DNA of 64,000 nucleotides from Hemerocallis citrina (lineage: Eukaryota; Streptophyta; Magnoliopsida; Asparagales; Asphodelaceae). Under the pieces are notes generated by a model. The model did not search any database. It was not told the origin of the DNA and was given only the letters and a program-made list of their open reading frames with translations. Made by a program: the position numbers and the translations under genes. The stretch covers positions 28,666,289 to 28,730,288 of the forward strand of contig CM030365.1 in the NCBI GenBank assembly GCA_017893485.1, in the 5' to 3' direction. This document shows, piece by piece, positions 47,011 through 58,496 of this stretch; within the stretch, counting starts at the first letter, position 1, and every line of letters starts with the position of its first letter.

Positions 47011-50000
47011 TGTAACCCCTGTTTTTCATTTTATGTATTTTGGAGTGTATTTTTCATTTTTGTGTATTTTATCTCTCTTGTAATTTTTCTGAACCGTATA
47101 TTGGGTTTGACTTCAATATATTCATTTTATTCCATTTTGAGCTCCTTGTGTTGTGTGATCGTCGCTTTTGTTCGGTTTCATCATTTTGATCCTTTTTCTC
47201 ATTTTCTTGGCCTCGTTCACTTTATTTTATATTTTTGGTGTTGTGATGGAATTTTTGGTGGTGATTTCCCAAACCTATGATTTTTGACTCCTAATTAGAT
47301 TTTTCAAGAGCCATAGATTCCACACTAAATTGTATCCTTATTTGTTATTTACCCAATACCCATTACCCAATTGTATACCTATTACTACATACTAATACCC
47401 ACAACCCATTAGCCCACATTAAACTCCTATATATAAACCCTAATATCCCCAAAACCCTAATCCTATTTTTCCCCTTCCTACAAACGGGCTCCTTATTCTC
47501 TCTCCCTCACCTCTCCCAGCCTGCATACCTTCCCAAACTGAGCCCCCTCCATCCTCAAAAACCGACCACCATTACTCCCCCACTCTGGCCACTTCTACGC
47601 TACACCATCTCCATACAATCCCGCACCCCACTTCCTTGATTTGCTTGCCGACCACCAAGAACACCACAACCACCATCAAAATCTACATCAACATCTCTTG
47701 CATCATCCTTTCTTGTGGTTTCTCAAAGTGGGTCATTGCCACTTTGATCGTTGTTTCAAGGAGATTGTTCGTGTGGAGTTTTCACTCGTTATTGCTTGGA
47801 TTCATGCTTGGTGAGGATTTCGTTTGTGGATTTTGCTTCTAGGACTATTTGCATCGTGTTCATCTCCATACTAAGGCAAGTAACTTGTATTACAATTCAT
47901 TTGGTTTGATACAAGTCAAAAAGTTCACCTATAGTGTAGTTAGGTCTAGAGACAACCAAAGATTGTGTTTTCCTTGATGGATTTTGTCTCTATGTGATAA
48001 TTTGGCCATAGATGACTCATGACACAAATCTTGATATGTGATAACCTAGGATTTGTCCAATTCTTGATTTTTAGGCATGTATGTGAATATTGTGTGAATT
48101 GATGTTTGGACTAAGACCCATATGAGATAATAGGTGTGGACTTGTTAGTAACCCTAAATCATGATGTTTAGATGCTTGGTAGGTTGTATTTCAAGTTTGG
48201 ATGTGTTTGGATCAATATTCTTGAAGTTAGGATGTTCTCGATTAGAAGTGTGAAATATGCATTTTCTGAATGTTCGGTGTTGTTTGCTGTTTTCGTCTAT
48301 GCTATAGTCAGAATCTTGATTCCAGAATAAAAGATGAAATTTAGATAATTTTGTTTATTTTCAAACCCCACTAGTGTTGCTTGATTTGGATTTCGTATGA
48401 CTGAGTTATGACTGTTTTGGTACACAGGTGTCGATCAATTCCAGATTCTATTTTGGGTTAATTTTGTTAACAAACTATTTTTAAGAACTATTCTATACAT
48501 ATTATCTTGATCTAATATTTTGGTCAGTGTTTCTATATGAAGTTAGGGACTACCCAGATTTTTGATGAACTTTAAAGACAAGTTTTATGTGGTGTTTCAT
48601 GCTCTTTTCTAAAATCCTCTCATGCTGTATTTTACTTACTGTGCAGTAAAGAATTCTATTTTCACTATGATTCCTTATACTGTATGAAAATTCCTTGTGA
48701 AATATTAAAGTTAGTAAATTCTATCTATTTTCATATTCTTTTGGCGGAATTGGATTTTGTTTCACTGTTTGCGAGATAGCCTAGTTTTCGTACAGTAGTG
48801 TTGGTATTTCCAGATTCGCTAAACTATGTTTTCGTTTTGTTTTCCTATTTTTGATGAATTATCTATTTTTACTGGAAAATTATGAAATTCTATATTTTGA
48901 TTCTGGATATATAGGAGATTACCCCAGATTTTTCATGGATTTATTTGATGTGTTTTCATGCTGTTTTCTTGTTCTTGAAGTTGTTTTCCTGATTTCTGAC
49001 TGAACATGTTTTCTGTCTTCGAACCTGTTTTGAGTTAAGATGTTGTAAATTACTATATGACTTAATTATACTCGTTGGATTCGTGTGGATGTCTAGTTTG
49101 CAGATCCTTTGGCGGATCCTGATTTTCATTACTGTAGAGACAAGAATCACTATTTTAGTACCGATCTGTCATGCTGTCCTGATTATGAACATACAATGTT
49201 TTGCTCGTTTAGGTGACTGTATATCACCTATACATGCTGATTTGTTTTCCTGAACCTAATACTGATTATACCATGTTAGTTTGACACTATTTAGTATACA
49301 TTCATATCTTTTTGATAACCATAATAAAAGTAACCAAGCCGGGGCTTAAGGAAAAAATCTAGTAGTGGGAAAGCATAGAAATGTGTACTTGGAGGAGGAC
49401 CAGTGGGTTCTGACTGTTACTGTTACTGATTACCTGACTACATGGTTCCCTATAGGAAGGTGTACTCGGAGGAGGACCAATAGGTTCTGACTGTTATTGT
49501 TACTAATTACCGGAATGCACACTTCCCTATAGGAAAGTGTACTCGGAGGCGGACCACTAGGTTCGGACTGTTACTGCTACTGTTACTGTTACTGATACCT
49601 AAGTACACTGCCCTATATGATCCCCTACGAAATTTACAAGCGAAACTATTTGTTGTGGCAACCATGTGATAAAAATTGGGGTGCATGAAGTGCTACCTAG
49701 ATGTAATCACACAAGACTGTAAGAACATTAAACTGACATTGTTAGACTGTTACTGTTAGACTGTTACTGTTAGACTGAGACTGTTATGCTGAGACTGTTG
49801 GACTGATACCGTTATATTATTATCCTGATTCACTGATATACTGAGATACTGTTACTAGACACTGTTAGTTGCCATATGACACTGCATTTGACATAAACAA
49901 CTGGACTGTTAGGATACCATGCTAGTTGACTGCCATGTTAATAGTTAGTTTCTCCATGTGCTTGTATCCTACATTATTTGTGACCCGCGACTTGCAATTG

Positions 50001-50447
50001 ATGGGTACTTATTTTCTTCTTTTCTCCTTTTTCCTGCAAATTTACTCTTGCAGATCAGGATGGTCAGCTGCCAGAAGGTATTGGTGAGATGATGTTCTAA
50101 GTGCTGGAGATTTCTGCTTTGTTATTATTATTTTTATTGTTGCTTGAACATTGAATAAGCGTATTTGGTTATTTGGATATTATTTGTATTTGGGCGATGT
50201 GACCCAGGATATTTGTTTTCCCCAGACTCTGATTTATTTGAGAATATTGTATTTGGATTCAAGTAAATTTCTGTTGGTAAATCTGTTTCAATATTGCATG
50301 TTGGAAGTGCCTTCTGCTTCCGACTCTGATAAATTCTATGATGTGTTGTAAAGATTCTGAAACAGCTTAAGGATGATGAAAATCATTCGTTGGGCTTTTG
50401 TTACGTATCCATATTCCGTATTCCTTTTTGAGAAGCAGGGCGTGACA
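47011..50447 (+). mobile_element. Solo LTR, family A (TSD TAAAT), intact
   Basis: 3437 bp from TGTAACCCCTG to GGGCGTGACA, flanked by TAAAT at 47006-47010 and 50448-50452. TATA box TATATATAA at 47428-47436, C-rich leader to about 47870, splice-donor-like AAGGCAAGTAAC near 47874. Then a long AT-rich part and a short-repeat region with CTGTTACTGTTA units (49420-49860). Reference copy for A1-A4. No PBS, PPT or coding domain, so a solo LTR. Confidence 0.94.
47428..47436 (+). promoter_or_regulatory. TATA box of solo LTR A
   Basis: TATATATAA followed by ACCCTAATATCCCC and a C-rich leader. Confidence 0.6.
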
Positions 50448-51720
50448 TAAATACTTGCTCAGTAGAGTTACTTTAAAATGGATATTGTGACATGGAAAAT
50501 TTAAGTAAGATAAATGTAATTTTGGCCTAATAAGTGGAAGGATGACATTATGAATGTAAAGAAATTTTGTGAAGTGTATGTATGGATGTTGACAAGTGAA
50601 TAAATGAATTGTAGTGATATACATGAAATTGTACATAAGAATGAGATAGAAATCATGTTGATTTAAGATTTTATGAGTATGAATACTCAAATCTGTGAAC
50701 ATGAAATGAGATTAAAGGACTAGAGTGTAGCTAAGCCTCATATCGGCGTTTAATGAATTCTTTGAGATAAGTTTTGAAATGAAAAGACCAAGTTTGGGTC
50801 ATGTTGTTGAATTAATGTGTAAGACCGGTATAGGGGAAGTGCTAACTCTAGGGGATTGATTTTATTCATGATTCCAAGAATTTAAGGACTAGATACATAG
50901 TGAAGATATGATGAAAGTAAGAGAAAAGCATGAGTATGAGGGCCATTAGATTGGCGGCGTGAGATTATTCACAGGATGTCCTCATGATGCGTCATGATTA
51001 GGGCGTGGATACTACTCCAGAGTATCGTCCCGGAGGTGACGCTTGTGGGGTACTTGGTGACTACGGGTGGTGCCATGGTCCATGGCAGGAGGTGAATTGA
51101 CCACAGGATGCCTGCATGATGATTCATGTGTCAGTGCGTGGGGTTCTCTCCAGGATGCCTGGACATGGGCTCGTAACTCATAGAATACCTAGGATATTAC
51201 TGTAGTTACCGTAGTAGTTTAAATCATGGCGAGGGGTTGAACCCTACAAGATGAAGTACGATTAAGGGCTTGCCCTCGGACCTATGTAGTATGGGATGCA
51301 TAAAATCCGAATAAGTGCGCATTAGTGTCATGTAATATAAATAACTGCATTAAGGACTAAGTACACAGCACAACACGACATCAACAGGATAGTCCACATA
51401 GTTTTGTTTTTGACAAGTGTGTGCTTTCTAAGTAAGAGAAAATTGATGTATTATATCCTTGCGTCAGTTGAATGAACTGACGTGCCCACATTTTCTATGC
51501 AGGTAAAGTACATGAAAAAGACTAAGGAGGAATTGATGCTCAAAGAATTATTCAAGTGTTGTTTTATTTCATTCATGTAATTGTTGTAACTTTGCATCCG
51601 TTGTTTAAATGTAGCTCTGATGTAATAAAGTTTTTATTTTATTGTAAAATTGTACGAAGAGAAGTGTAAAGATCCTGTGGAACTTCGAATTCGGCCTTAT
51701 TTGGAATTCGGGGTGTTACA
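50448..51720 (+). mobile_element. LTR family F, segment 2 (3' end)
   Basis: Continuation of LTR F after the TAAAT duplication, ending GAATTCGGGGTGTTACA at 51720, directly in exon 3 of the E4 antisense gene. It resembles LTR G near its end (shared 'gtagtatgggatgcat' and 'gaaccctacaa' phrases). A region of dyads lies at 51005-51170. No gene. Confidence 0.82.
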
Positions 51721-53385
51721 GAGCCGCTTCGGACTCTTTCTTCGACCGTGACGGCTCGACCTTCTCTCTGTCGAGGACTTCCTTCAATTCCTTCTCTTGC
51801 TTCGCCACTTACCTCAGCAGGTGGCTGAAGTGGTAGATCGCCTGCAAGAAAGGATTCAAGGTTGAGAACAAGAAAGTCGACAATCTTGCAAAAGAAAAAC
51901 GAAAATTCACTTACCGTCAACTGCACCTTGGCGATCTCCAAAGCTGAGTCGCCCACAGTCCCTTGCTCCATGGCAGCCTTATCTTTGGGGGTGGCCAAAT
52001 GACGAACAGCGTCCATACAGCTCGCCGAATCCCCTAATAAGTCGTCATGCCTCCAAATTTGCCAGTCAGGGATGAAGATTCTCTTCGGCTCATCGGTCAT
52101 GATTGACTCGGCCGCCGCTGTGAGAGGAGGAGCCTCGAGTGCAAGCATCATAGAAAGGGGAAGACCACTAGCCGAGGGAGCCGTAGGCACAGCAGGCATG
52201 GACTCTAAGTCCACAACGGGTGTGACGCCACTCTCGCTTTGGGTGGCCTTAGATGGCAACGGTCGAACAACCGTATGCTTCCTCTTCTTCTCATCGACCC
52301 GCCTGCCACTCAGTGACGAACGCTTGCTCATAATGGTGTCAAAGTCCATGCTCGGATCCCCTACAAAAAAAATAAAAAATATAAGTGTTGAAAATTTTAA
52401 CTCTTACAGGCTAAGAGATAGAGATGAACACAAGCAAATGCGTACTAGGGATCATCAAGCTTAGACCCCCCGAAAGAGACTCTCCTCTGAGATCTCTCTT
52501 CAACTCATCGTGGGCCGATCCAAGAGAATCCCCACCATCCTATCTTCCTCCGGGCTAAGAGATGGTTCTGCCTTCGCCATCCTCGGCACGTCGTCCCTCC
52601 AAACGGTCGGGATATCGCACGGCACTGTACTCCGAATCAAAAAGTATTTGTGCCTCCAAGATTTCACGGAGTCAGGGTTGTCGACTAGCGTGATGCCCTT
52701 ACGAGCATTGAGATAGAATCGGTACTCCGTCCTCATCTCCTGATGAATCTTGTACAACCTACGGATCACATTGAGGCGAGGCTCGATTCTAGCGGCCTGG
52801 AAATGAAGTACGAACCCTGTCACGTGTCTCCACATATCTGGCATTAATTGGATCGGGCCTACGCCATACCATCGCAACACTTCCCTCACGAACAGGTGTA
52901 GGGGAAGGCGGAGACCCACATTCAAGGCCTCGAAGGGAAACACACATATGTCGGGGGGGGGGGGGAGGAGGGGGGAAGAAGAACAAGACCTCACACCAGG
53001 GCCAGTGAGGAGTAGTTCGAACTCCTTAGGAATCATGAAACACCTTCTAATAGCACGAAGGTCCTCATCGGTAAGCACGGAGACAATGTCGTTCGCTTCG
53101 GTACGATCTCGTGGTTCGTTCTCTTCACAGTGCTGTGCCATGCCATGCTCGACGCGCGCCAGCTCTTCGGCGCTGTACTGCCGAGTCCCCCCAAGCGCGA
53201 TACGACTATCGAGTGTCTCCCAAACTCGCCCATCCTTCTCTCTATCTCCACAATCGTCTTTACCACGGGCGAGGGCTCGACCAACAAACCTTTCCCCTTG
53301 TCGACCCTAGGAGTTGCTGTCAGAAGAGTCGCTTCGACGTGATCTGAGGGAGAGAGCTCTCTTCCCCAAACAAAACCCTAGACAT
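51721..53385 (-). pseudogene. E4 antisense gene, exons 1-3 (exon 3 truncated)
   Basis: Antisense gene of Tat element E4. Predicted exons on the minus strand: 53385-52467, 52360-51915, 51841-51721 (cut by LTR F). It has the clearest Transposase_28-like domain: RRCFMIPKEFELLLTGPGV, LRLPLHLFVREVLRWYGVGPIQL, DMWRHVTGFVLHFQAARIEPRL, YRFYLNARKGITLVDNPDS. Exon 2 has APPLTAAAESIMTDEPKRIFIPDWQ and CMDAVRHLATPKDKAAME. Splice sites: donors at 52466 and 51914, acceptors at 52361 and 51842, each matching the E1 and E2 positions. Decay: a stop at about 53318, frame changes near 53300 and 53165, and a stop at 52500. The start is the aligned ATG (ATGTCTAGGG). Confidence 0.65.
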
Positions 53386-53504
53386 CTCTTTAAAACAAAA
53401 ATAAATTACCTCTGAAGTGACGTGCGCGGTTGGAAAGATCGCCGGAGTTCGGAAAAGCACACCAGAATCTTGCTCTAGAGGGGGAGTGAATTTTTTTCTC
53501 AGAT

Positions 53505-54530
53505 GGATAGAATCCACGCTGCCAGTGCCACGTGTCGGCTCCTGGTCGTTCGCCACGTTCGATGCCTCGTTCGACACGTTTGTCGCTGGTCGTCGAACAT
53601 ACGTGATTCCGAACTAACAATGAGCAAGATGCGTTGTTGACCAGTCAACGCTGCTAGTGCCACGTGTCGTCCCCTGGTCGTTCGCCACGTTCGACACCTC
53701 TTTCGACACGTTCGCCGCTGGTCGTCGAACAGACGTGATTCTGAATGAAAAATAAGGACGATGCGTTGACCAGTCAACGCTGTCAGTGCCACGTGTCATC
53801 CCCTGGTTGTTCGCCATGTTTGACGCCTCGTTCGACACGTTCATCACTGGTCGTCGAACAGACGTGATTCCGAATGAACAAGATGCGTTGACCAGTCAAT
53901 GCTACCAGTGCCACGTGTCGTCCCCTAGTCGTTAACCACGTTCGATGCCCCTGTTCGACACGTTTGCTGCTGGTCGTCGAACAGACGTGATTCTGAAAGA
54001 AAAAGGAGCCAAAAGTGTTGACTAGTCAACGCCGCCAGTGCCAGGTGTCGTCCCCTTGGTCGTTCGCCACGTTCGACGCCTCGTTCGACACGTTCGCCAC
54101 TGTTCGTCGAACAGACGTGATTCCGAATGAAAAAGGAGTCAAAAGCTTTGACCAGTCAATGCCGCTAGTGCCACGTGTCGTCCCCTGGTCATTCGCCATG
54201 TTCGACGCCTCGTTCGACATGTTCGCCACTATCATCGAACAGACATGAGTCCGAACGAAAAACAAGCCAAAAGCGCTAACCAGTCAATGCTGCCAGTGCC
54301 ACGTGTCATCCCCTGGTCGTTCGCCACATTCGATGCCTTGTTCGACACGTTCGCCGCTGGTTGTCGAACATACGTGTTCCCAAACGTGTTGTGAGAAAAA
54401 TACGTTGACCAGTCAACAGCCCCAGTGACACATGTCACTCCCCTGTTGTTCGCCACGGTTGATGTCTCGTTCGCCGCGTTCTCCGCGTTCGACGTCTCGT
54501 TCGACGCCGCTCGTCGAACAAACGTGGTCT
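53505..54530 (-). repeat. E4 array 2: ~122-131-bp repeats with W-box and G-box
   Basis: About eight copies (marker GACCAGTCAA near 53641, 53768, 53889, 54021, 54151, 54280, 54407, and a first partial at 53510). Each has TTGACCAGTCAA (two facing W-box cores), then GCCACGTGTC with a perfect G-box CACGTG in most copies (first at 53529-53534), then TTCGCCACGTTCGACGC and TCGTCGAACA. Directly upstream of the E4 antisense gene. The overlapping ORFs in this region are repeat artefacts. Confidence 0.87.
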
Positions 54531-55123
54531 CGAACGAAAAGGGGGGAACTGGAAGCCTATGCACGCTATCAAATCACCTCAAAATTCGCGTCACAGTTTG
54601 ATCAAGGTTCTAGATCGAGCCACAAAAACTACGCGCTGATCCGCCCTCTGATTGTTCAGAAATTCGAGCCAATGAGCGATGGACGTCCAAGATCGTGCCA
54701 CCTCATAATTCTTTGATTAAATCCTTTTTATTTTTATTATAATTCGAATTATTTATTTAAAAATTGCAAAAAATGATTAAAAATTCAAGAAAATTAATTA
54801 CAAATTCTAAAAAACAATTATAAATTCGGGGAAATATTTTTTGAGCTCCTGAGTAAATAATTATTGGCTTGAATGATTAATTAGTGCTCTCAGAAAATAA
54901 ATCATCGCTTTGCAAAGTTGAATAAAGAATTCGAAAAATAATTAAAAAATGTGAAAAAATCACCGAAAATTCTGAAGAGCCCAAGAACAATCTTGGGTGC
55001 GTTGCCAGCTCAGAAAAACAACGTTACTCCCCGAATGAGATTCGAACTTCCTTTAAAAACTCCGATAAAATCCTGTATGCCAAAACAACAAAACTACTCC
55101 CTAAAGGCTGTAGCTAACAGTCT
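54531..55123. other. AT-rich spacer of E4 between array 2 and PPT
   Basis: No gene. Ends of the array region to about 54715, then very AT-rich sequence (54715-54960), then a block matching E2 13845-13960 in inverse. Same order as in E2. Confidence 0.65.
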
Positions 55124-55141
55124 TCAGAAGTGGGGGGCTCG
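55124..55141 (+). other. Polypurine tract of E4
   Basis: AGAAGTGGGGGGCTCG ends immediately before the 3' LTR; equivalent to 13828-13843 in E2. Confidence 0.7.
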
Positions 55142-55720
55142 TGATATGACTACAAATGGGATTAAATCAGGACCGTTCAAATCGGGCACGAATCTTTATG
55201 TTTATAGGGGTAAAATGGTAATTTAACCTACAAACGGGTCCGAAATGGGAATTGGGTCTCTCCTCCAGGCCCTAATAACCCATGAACGGATCCGTTCGAC
55301 TGAGTGCGGGTCCCAACCCGTTTAGGACCAGTTCATAAGGATATGAAGAAATCCTGGCTCGTCCTTATCTCAAGGAGGTGGTTCGAACCACTTCTTTCCA
55401 GCCAATCCGGGAAATAGAGATTTGTTCCTATCTCAAAATAGATCCCCACGGCGACTATAAAACCCCCCCTACCTCCTACCGTTACAAGGTGATCTCTCTT
55501 TGCCAACCTAAAGCTCTTTCATATTCTTTTCTGAGTACCGACAAGAGCGTCGGAGGGTTTGTCGCCGGTATCAACCCCGGTGTTTCGAACATTTTACAGG
55601 TCAATGGGAGCAGCGAGAAGCCAGCCAAACACCAGTGGAAGTGGTCAGGTTTGACCCATTCGATTCCTCATGAACCCACAAATTCATCTGATTGCCCCCA
55701 CACTGAAATCAGCGGCAACA
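55142..55720 (+). mobile_element. 3' LTR of Tat element E4 (LTR family D)
   Basis: 579 bp from TGATATGACTACAAATGG to AGCGGCAACA. TATAAAA at 55456-55462. Inserted in LTR B: the next bases AAAAA (55721-55725) are a possible target duplication. The 5' part of E4 (5' LTR, gag, pol) is absent from the window. Confidence 0.87.
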
Positions 55721-56271
55721 AAAAAGTTGTCAACTAGAGAGTTGTAGTATATGTTCTTAGCATTCTAAAAAGCCCAATTTTGTTAGATTTCGATAAGTAT
55801 AGCACCAGTTATGATCTTTACAAAATTTTAGCAGCAACCTTCCTTGCTGAGTTTTTGTTTGGAGAGATTAGATGTTTTCGACCTTTTGTTGACTTAACTT
55901 GAAAAAATTTTCAACCAGAAAGTTGTAGTAGATGTTCTTAGCTTTCCAAAAAGCCCAATTTTGTTAGATTCCAATAAGTATAGCACTGGTTATGATCTTT
56001 TCAAAATTTCAGCAACAACTTTCTTTTGCTGAGTTTCTGTTTGGAAATATTTGGAGTTTTTGACCTCTTGTTGACAGAACCTGAGAAAGTTGTCAACTAC
56101 AGAATTGTATTAGATGTTCTTAGCTTTCCAAAAAGTCCAATTTTGTTGAATTTCGACAAGCGTAGAAATTACTGTGAATTTCTCAAGCTTCAGCAGTTTT
56201 TGACCTTTGGCAAATTCGCCGTTTGGAATATATGGTTGTTTTTCCATATTCAAGCATGTATTTAGGATTTC
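55721..56271 (+). mobile_element. LTR family B, outer copy, segment 3
   Basis: Continuation of LTR B after the E4 insertion. Consists of three ~165-bp units (55726-56190) of the same repeat found in B' at 23220-23905, then the sequence after them. Ends with ATTTC (56267-56271), the duplication of LTR C. Confidence 0.85.
55726..56190 (+). repeat. ~165-bp tandem repeat in outer LTR B
   Basis: Three units beginning GTTGTCAACTAGAGAGTTGT or variants. Confidence 0.82.
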
Positions 56272-57671
56272 TGTAACACCCCAAAATTTTTTTCTTCTCC
56301 AAATTCAATTATTTCAATTTCTATATCACTTTAAATATAAACTAAGAAAGATATATTTCAAGGAAAATTTTGGCAGAGTTTCCCCTGTAAATTTTGCCCC
56401 GAAACACAAATAGCTTACGGAATTCTGCTCAAAATTCCGTAGCTCACAATACATGCAATAATTTCACGGGCTCCCCAGGCCAAAATGAGCAGAAACACAC
56501 AGGCAATATAATATAATGCTCTGGGGGCCAAACTCTTAACGGATTATCAAATATCAAATAAAAACTATAAATTTCTTTGAAAAACGAGATAAAAATTTAG
56601 AAAAATCCTTGTAAAACCTACCACAGAGCCCGGTACTCCACAACGAGATGGGTACGGGTCACAAACATACCATACCCCCCCACACTATACTCATCATCAT
56701 CATATACCTACTTATACATCCATAATACAATTTAGATCATAAATTTTACTATTCACATAGCTAATTAGTACAAATTTTTAAAATAAAACTTCATCCTACC
56801 AACCCACGCCTCACCTCTGCACTGATGAGAACCTGTAATAGTAGGGGATCTAGGGTAGTCCTCAGACTCCCCTAACCCCCCAAACACTAAGGGGTCAGCC
56901 ATTTCTGGTGTGAGTATAGTTATTAATCTAATAACAAATTAAAATAGTATAAAGAAAATAATTTAAACTTACAAATACCAAGTTAAGATAATGCAACCTG
57001 AATCCTGAACACAACAACATCATCAATATGACGATATATCAAATACTTTGCCAATCCTGCATTCAACTATTTAATTATCCATAACTTCCCACATTTCATA
57101 ATATACTTCACCTCAACCTCGTATATATATATATACTTATTTTACATCCGCATAGTACGAATACACATACAATCCATTACTTTTCAATTAAAAATTTTCT
57201 AACCCAAATATTCATTCTTCCACAAGTATCGTCATAATAGCATTATATGAATATAACTACATGATGTTATTACTCCTTTCATTAATAACCATTTATATGA
57301 ATACAACTCATAATACAACATACTCTTTTAATAACCATTTTCATAACCAATCTCATAATACGGGTATTTATTTTATTATGCCCTATCAAGTATCACTTCT
57401 TACAAATGCTTCTATTCTCATAATACCACATTTATTCATATCTTATGATGCAAATATAACATCTTATTGCTTATTGCAATGCTCTCACATCTCATCACAT
57501 CATTAACACATTATTGATAGAATGCTTATACTCATTACAGCGAAAACTTGTTTTATAGCTCATTCCCATTTCATTATACCACTTTAGTAATTTCTTTTTC
57601 TTATAAACAATAAATCTTATTATCATTTTCACTTAATCCTCAAACACAATCTGAGGCCACAACATATCACA

Positions 57672-57760
57672 CCCATAGCCGATAGCTTGGGTAATAATCA
57701 CCGCACCCCAAACATACAGTTTGGGTAATATCACATCACATCTCAAGCCGATAGCTTGGT
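57672..57760. repeat. Hairpin cluster 1 in LTR C
   Basis: Stem-loops separated by conserved linker 'taatNatcaccgcacc': CCCATAGC...GCTTGGG at about 57672-57691, CCCAAAC-ATACA-GTTTGGG at about 57707-57725, CAAGC-CGATA-GCTTG at about 57744-57758. Confidence 0.8.
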
Positions 57761-58289
57761 TATTAATTCACTTCAATCACTTATCATCTTCACTTTACTT
57801 AATTCTTCATTTCCATTAATCATTACCACTATCATACCAACTCACCCTGCGAATTATGCCAAGGCAGGTAGTTCCCACCATTTCCACAGAAATAGCGGGC
57901 AGGTAGTTCCTTGACACAATTCCAAGGTACAACTCATATCAACTGTATTTTACTTTAATGATCACATACATAATACAATTACTTCGTACTATTCATAAGA
58001 ACACATGTCTCTTTTATTACTTTCATTTTAAATTAACCACATACTACATTTATCACTTCTTTTCATACACTAACTCATAACTCGTTTTCCTTCACATTTA
58101 CTTCATTCACAACTACTTTCTTTCTCATCCACAATTCACAATTGGCTTTCTCTACTTTCACATTTTTATTAACACTTAGTTATTTTATTAGTTTGTCGAC
58201 CAGTGAGCCACAGTATCTCAATATACTGAAAGCCGACAGCCAAGTAAAACACGCGGACCAATGCTCACATAGAGTCTTACTCGTCCGAG

Positions 58290-58496
58290 GCTACGTCTTC
58301 CTCCTAGCTGAACTAGCGAGGGAAAACCACACCCCAGATAAACTGGGTACTTCCTCTCGATAGCTGTCATCGAGGGAAACCGGGCCTCAAGCCGATAGCT
58401 TGGGCAATAAAACACCGCACCCCAGATAAACTGGGTACTTCCTCCTAGCCAAAGCCAGGAGGGAAAAACACCGCACCCCAAGCCGGTCCTTGGGTA
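58290..58496. repeat. Hairpin cluster 2 in LTR C
   Basis: At least six short perfect stems with different sequences: CCCAG-ATAAA-CTGGG (twice, about 58333 and 58421), CTCGAT/ATCGAG (about 58354-58373), CAAGC-CGATA-GCTTG (about 58388), CCTCCT/AGGAGG (about 58441-58462), CCAAG/CTTGG (about 58478-58494). Recurrent linkers are 'GGGTACTTCCTC' and 'aaaacaccgcacc'. Confidence 0.85.

Noticed and set aside
53499..54564. Several overlapping 60-110-codon frames on both strands
   Set aside because: Products of the E4 array 2 tandem repeat; frames start and stop with the repeat units.
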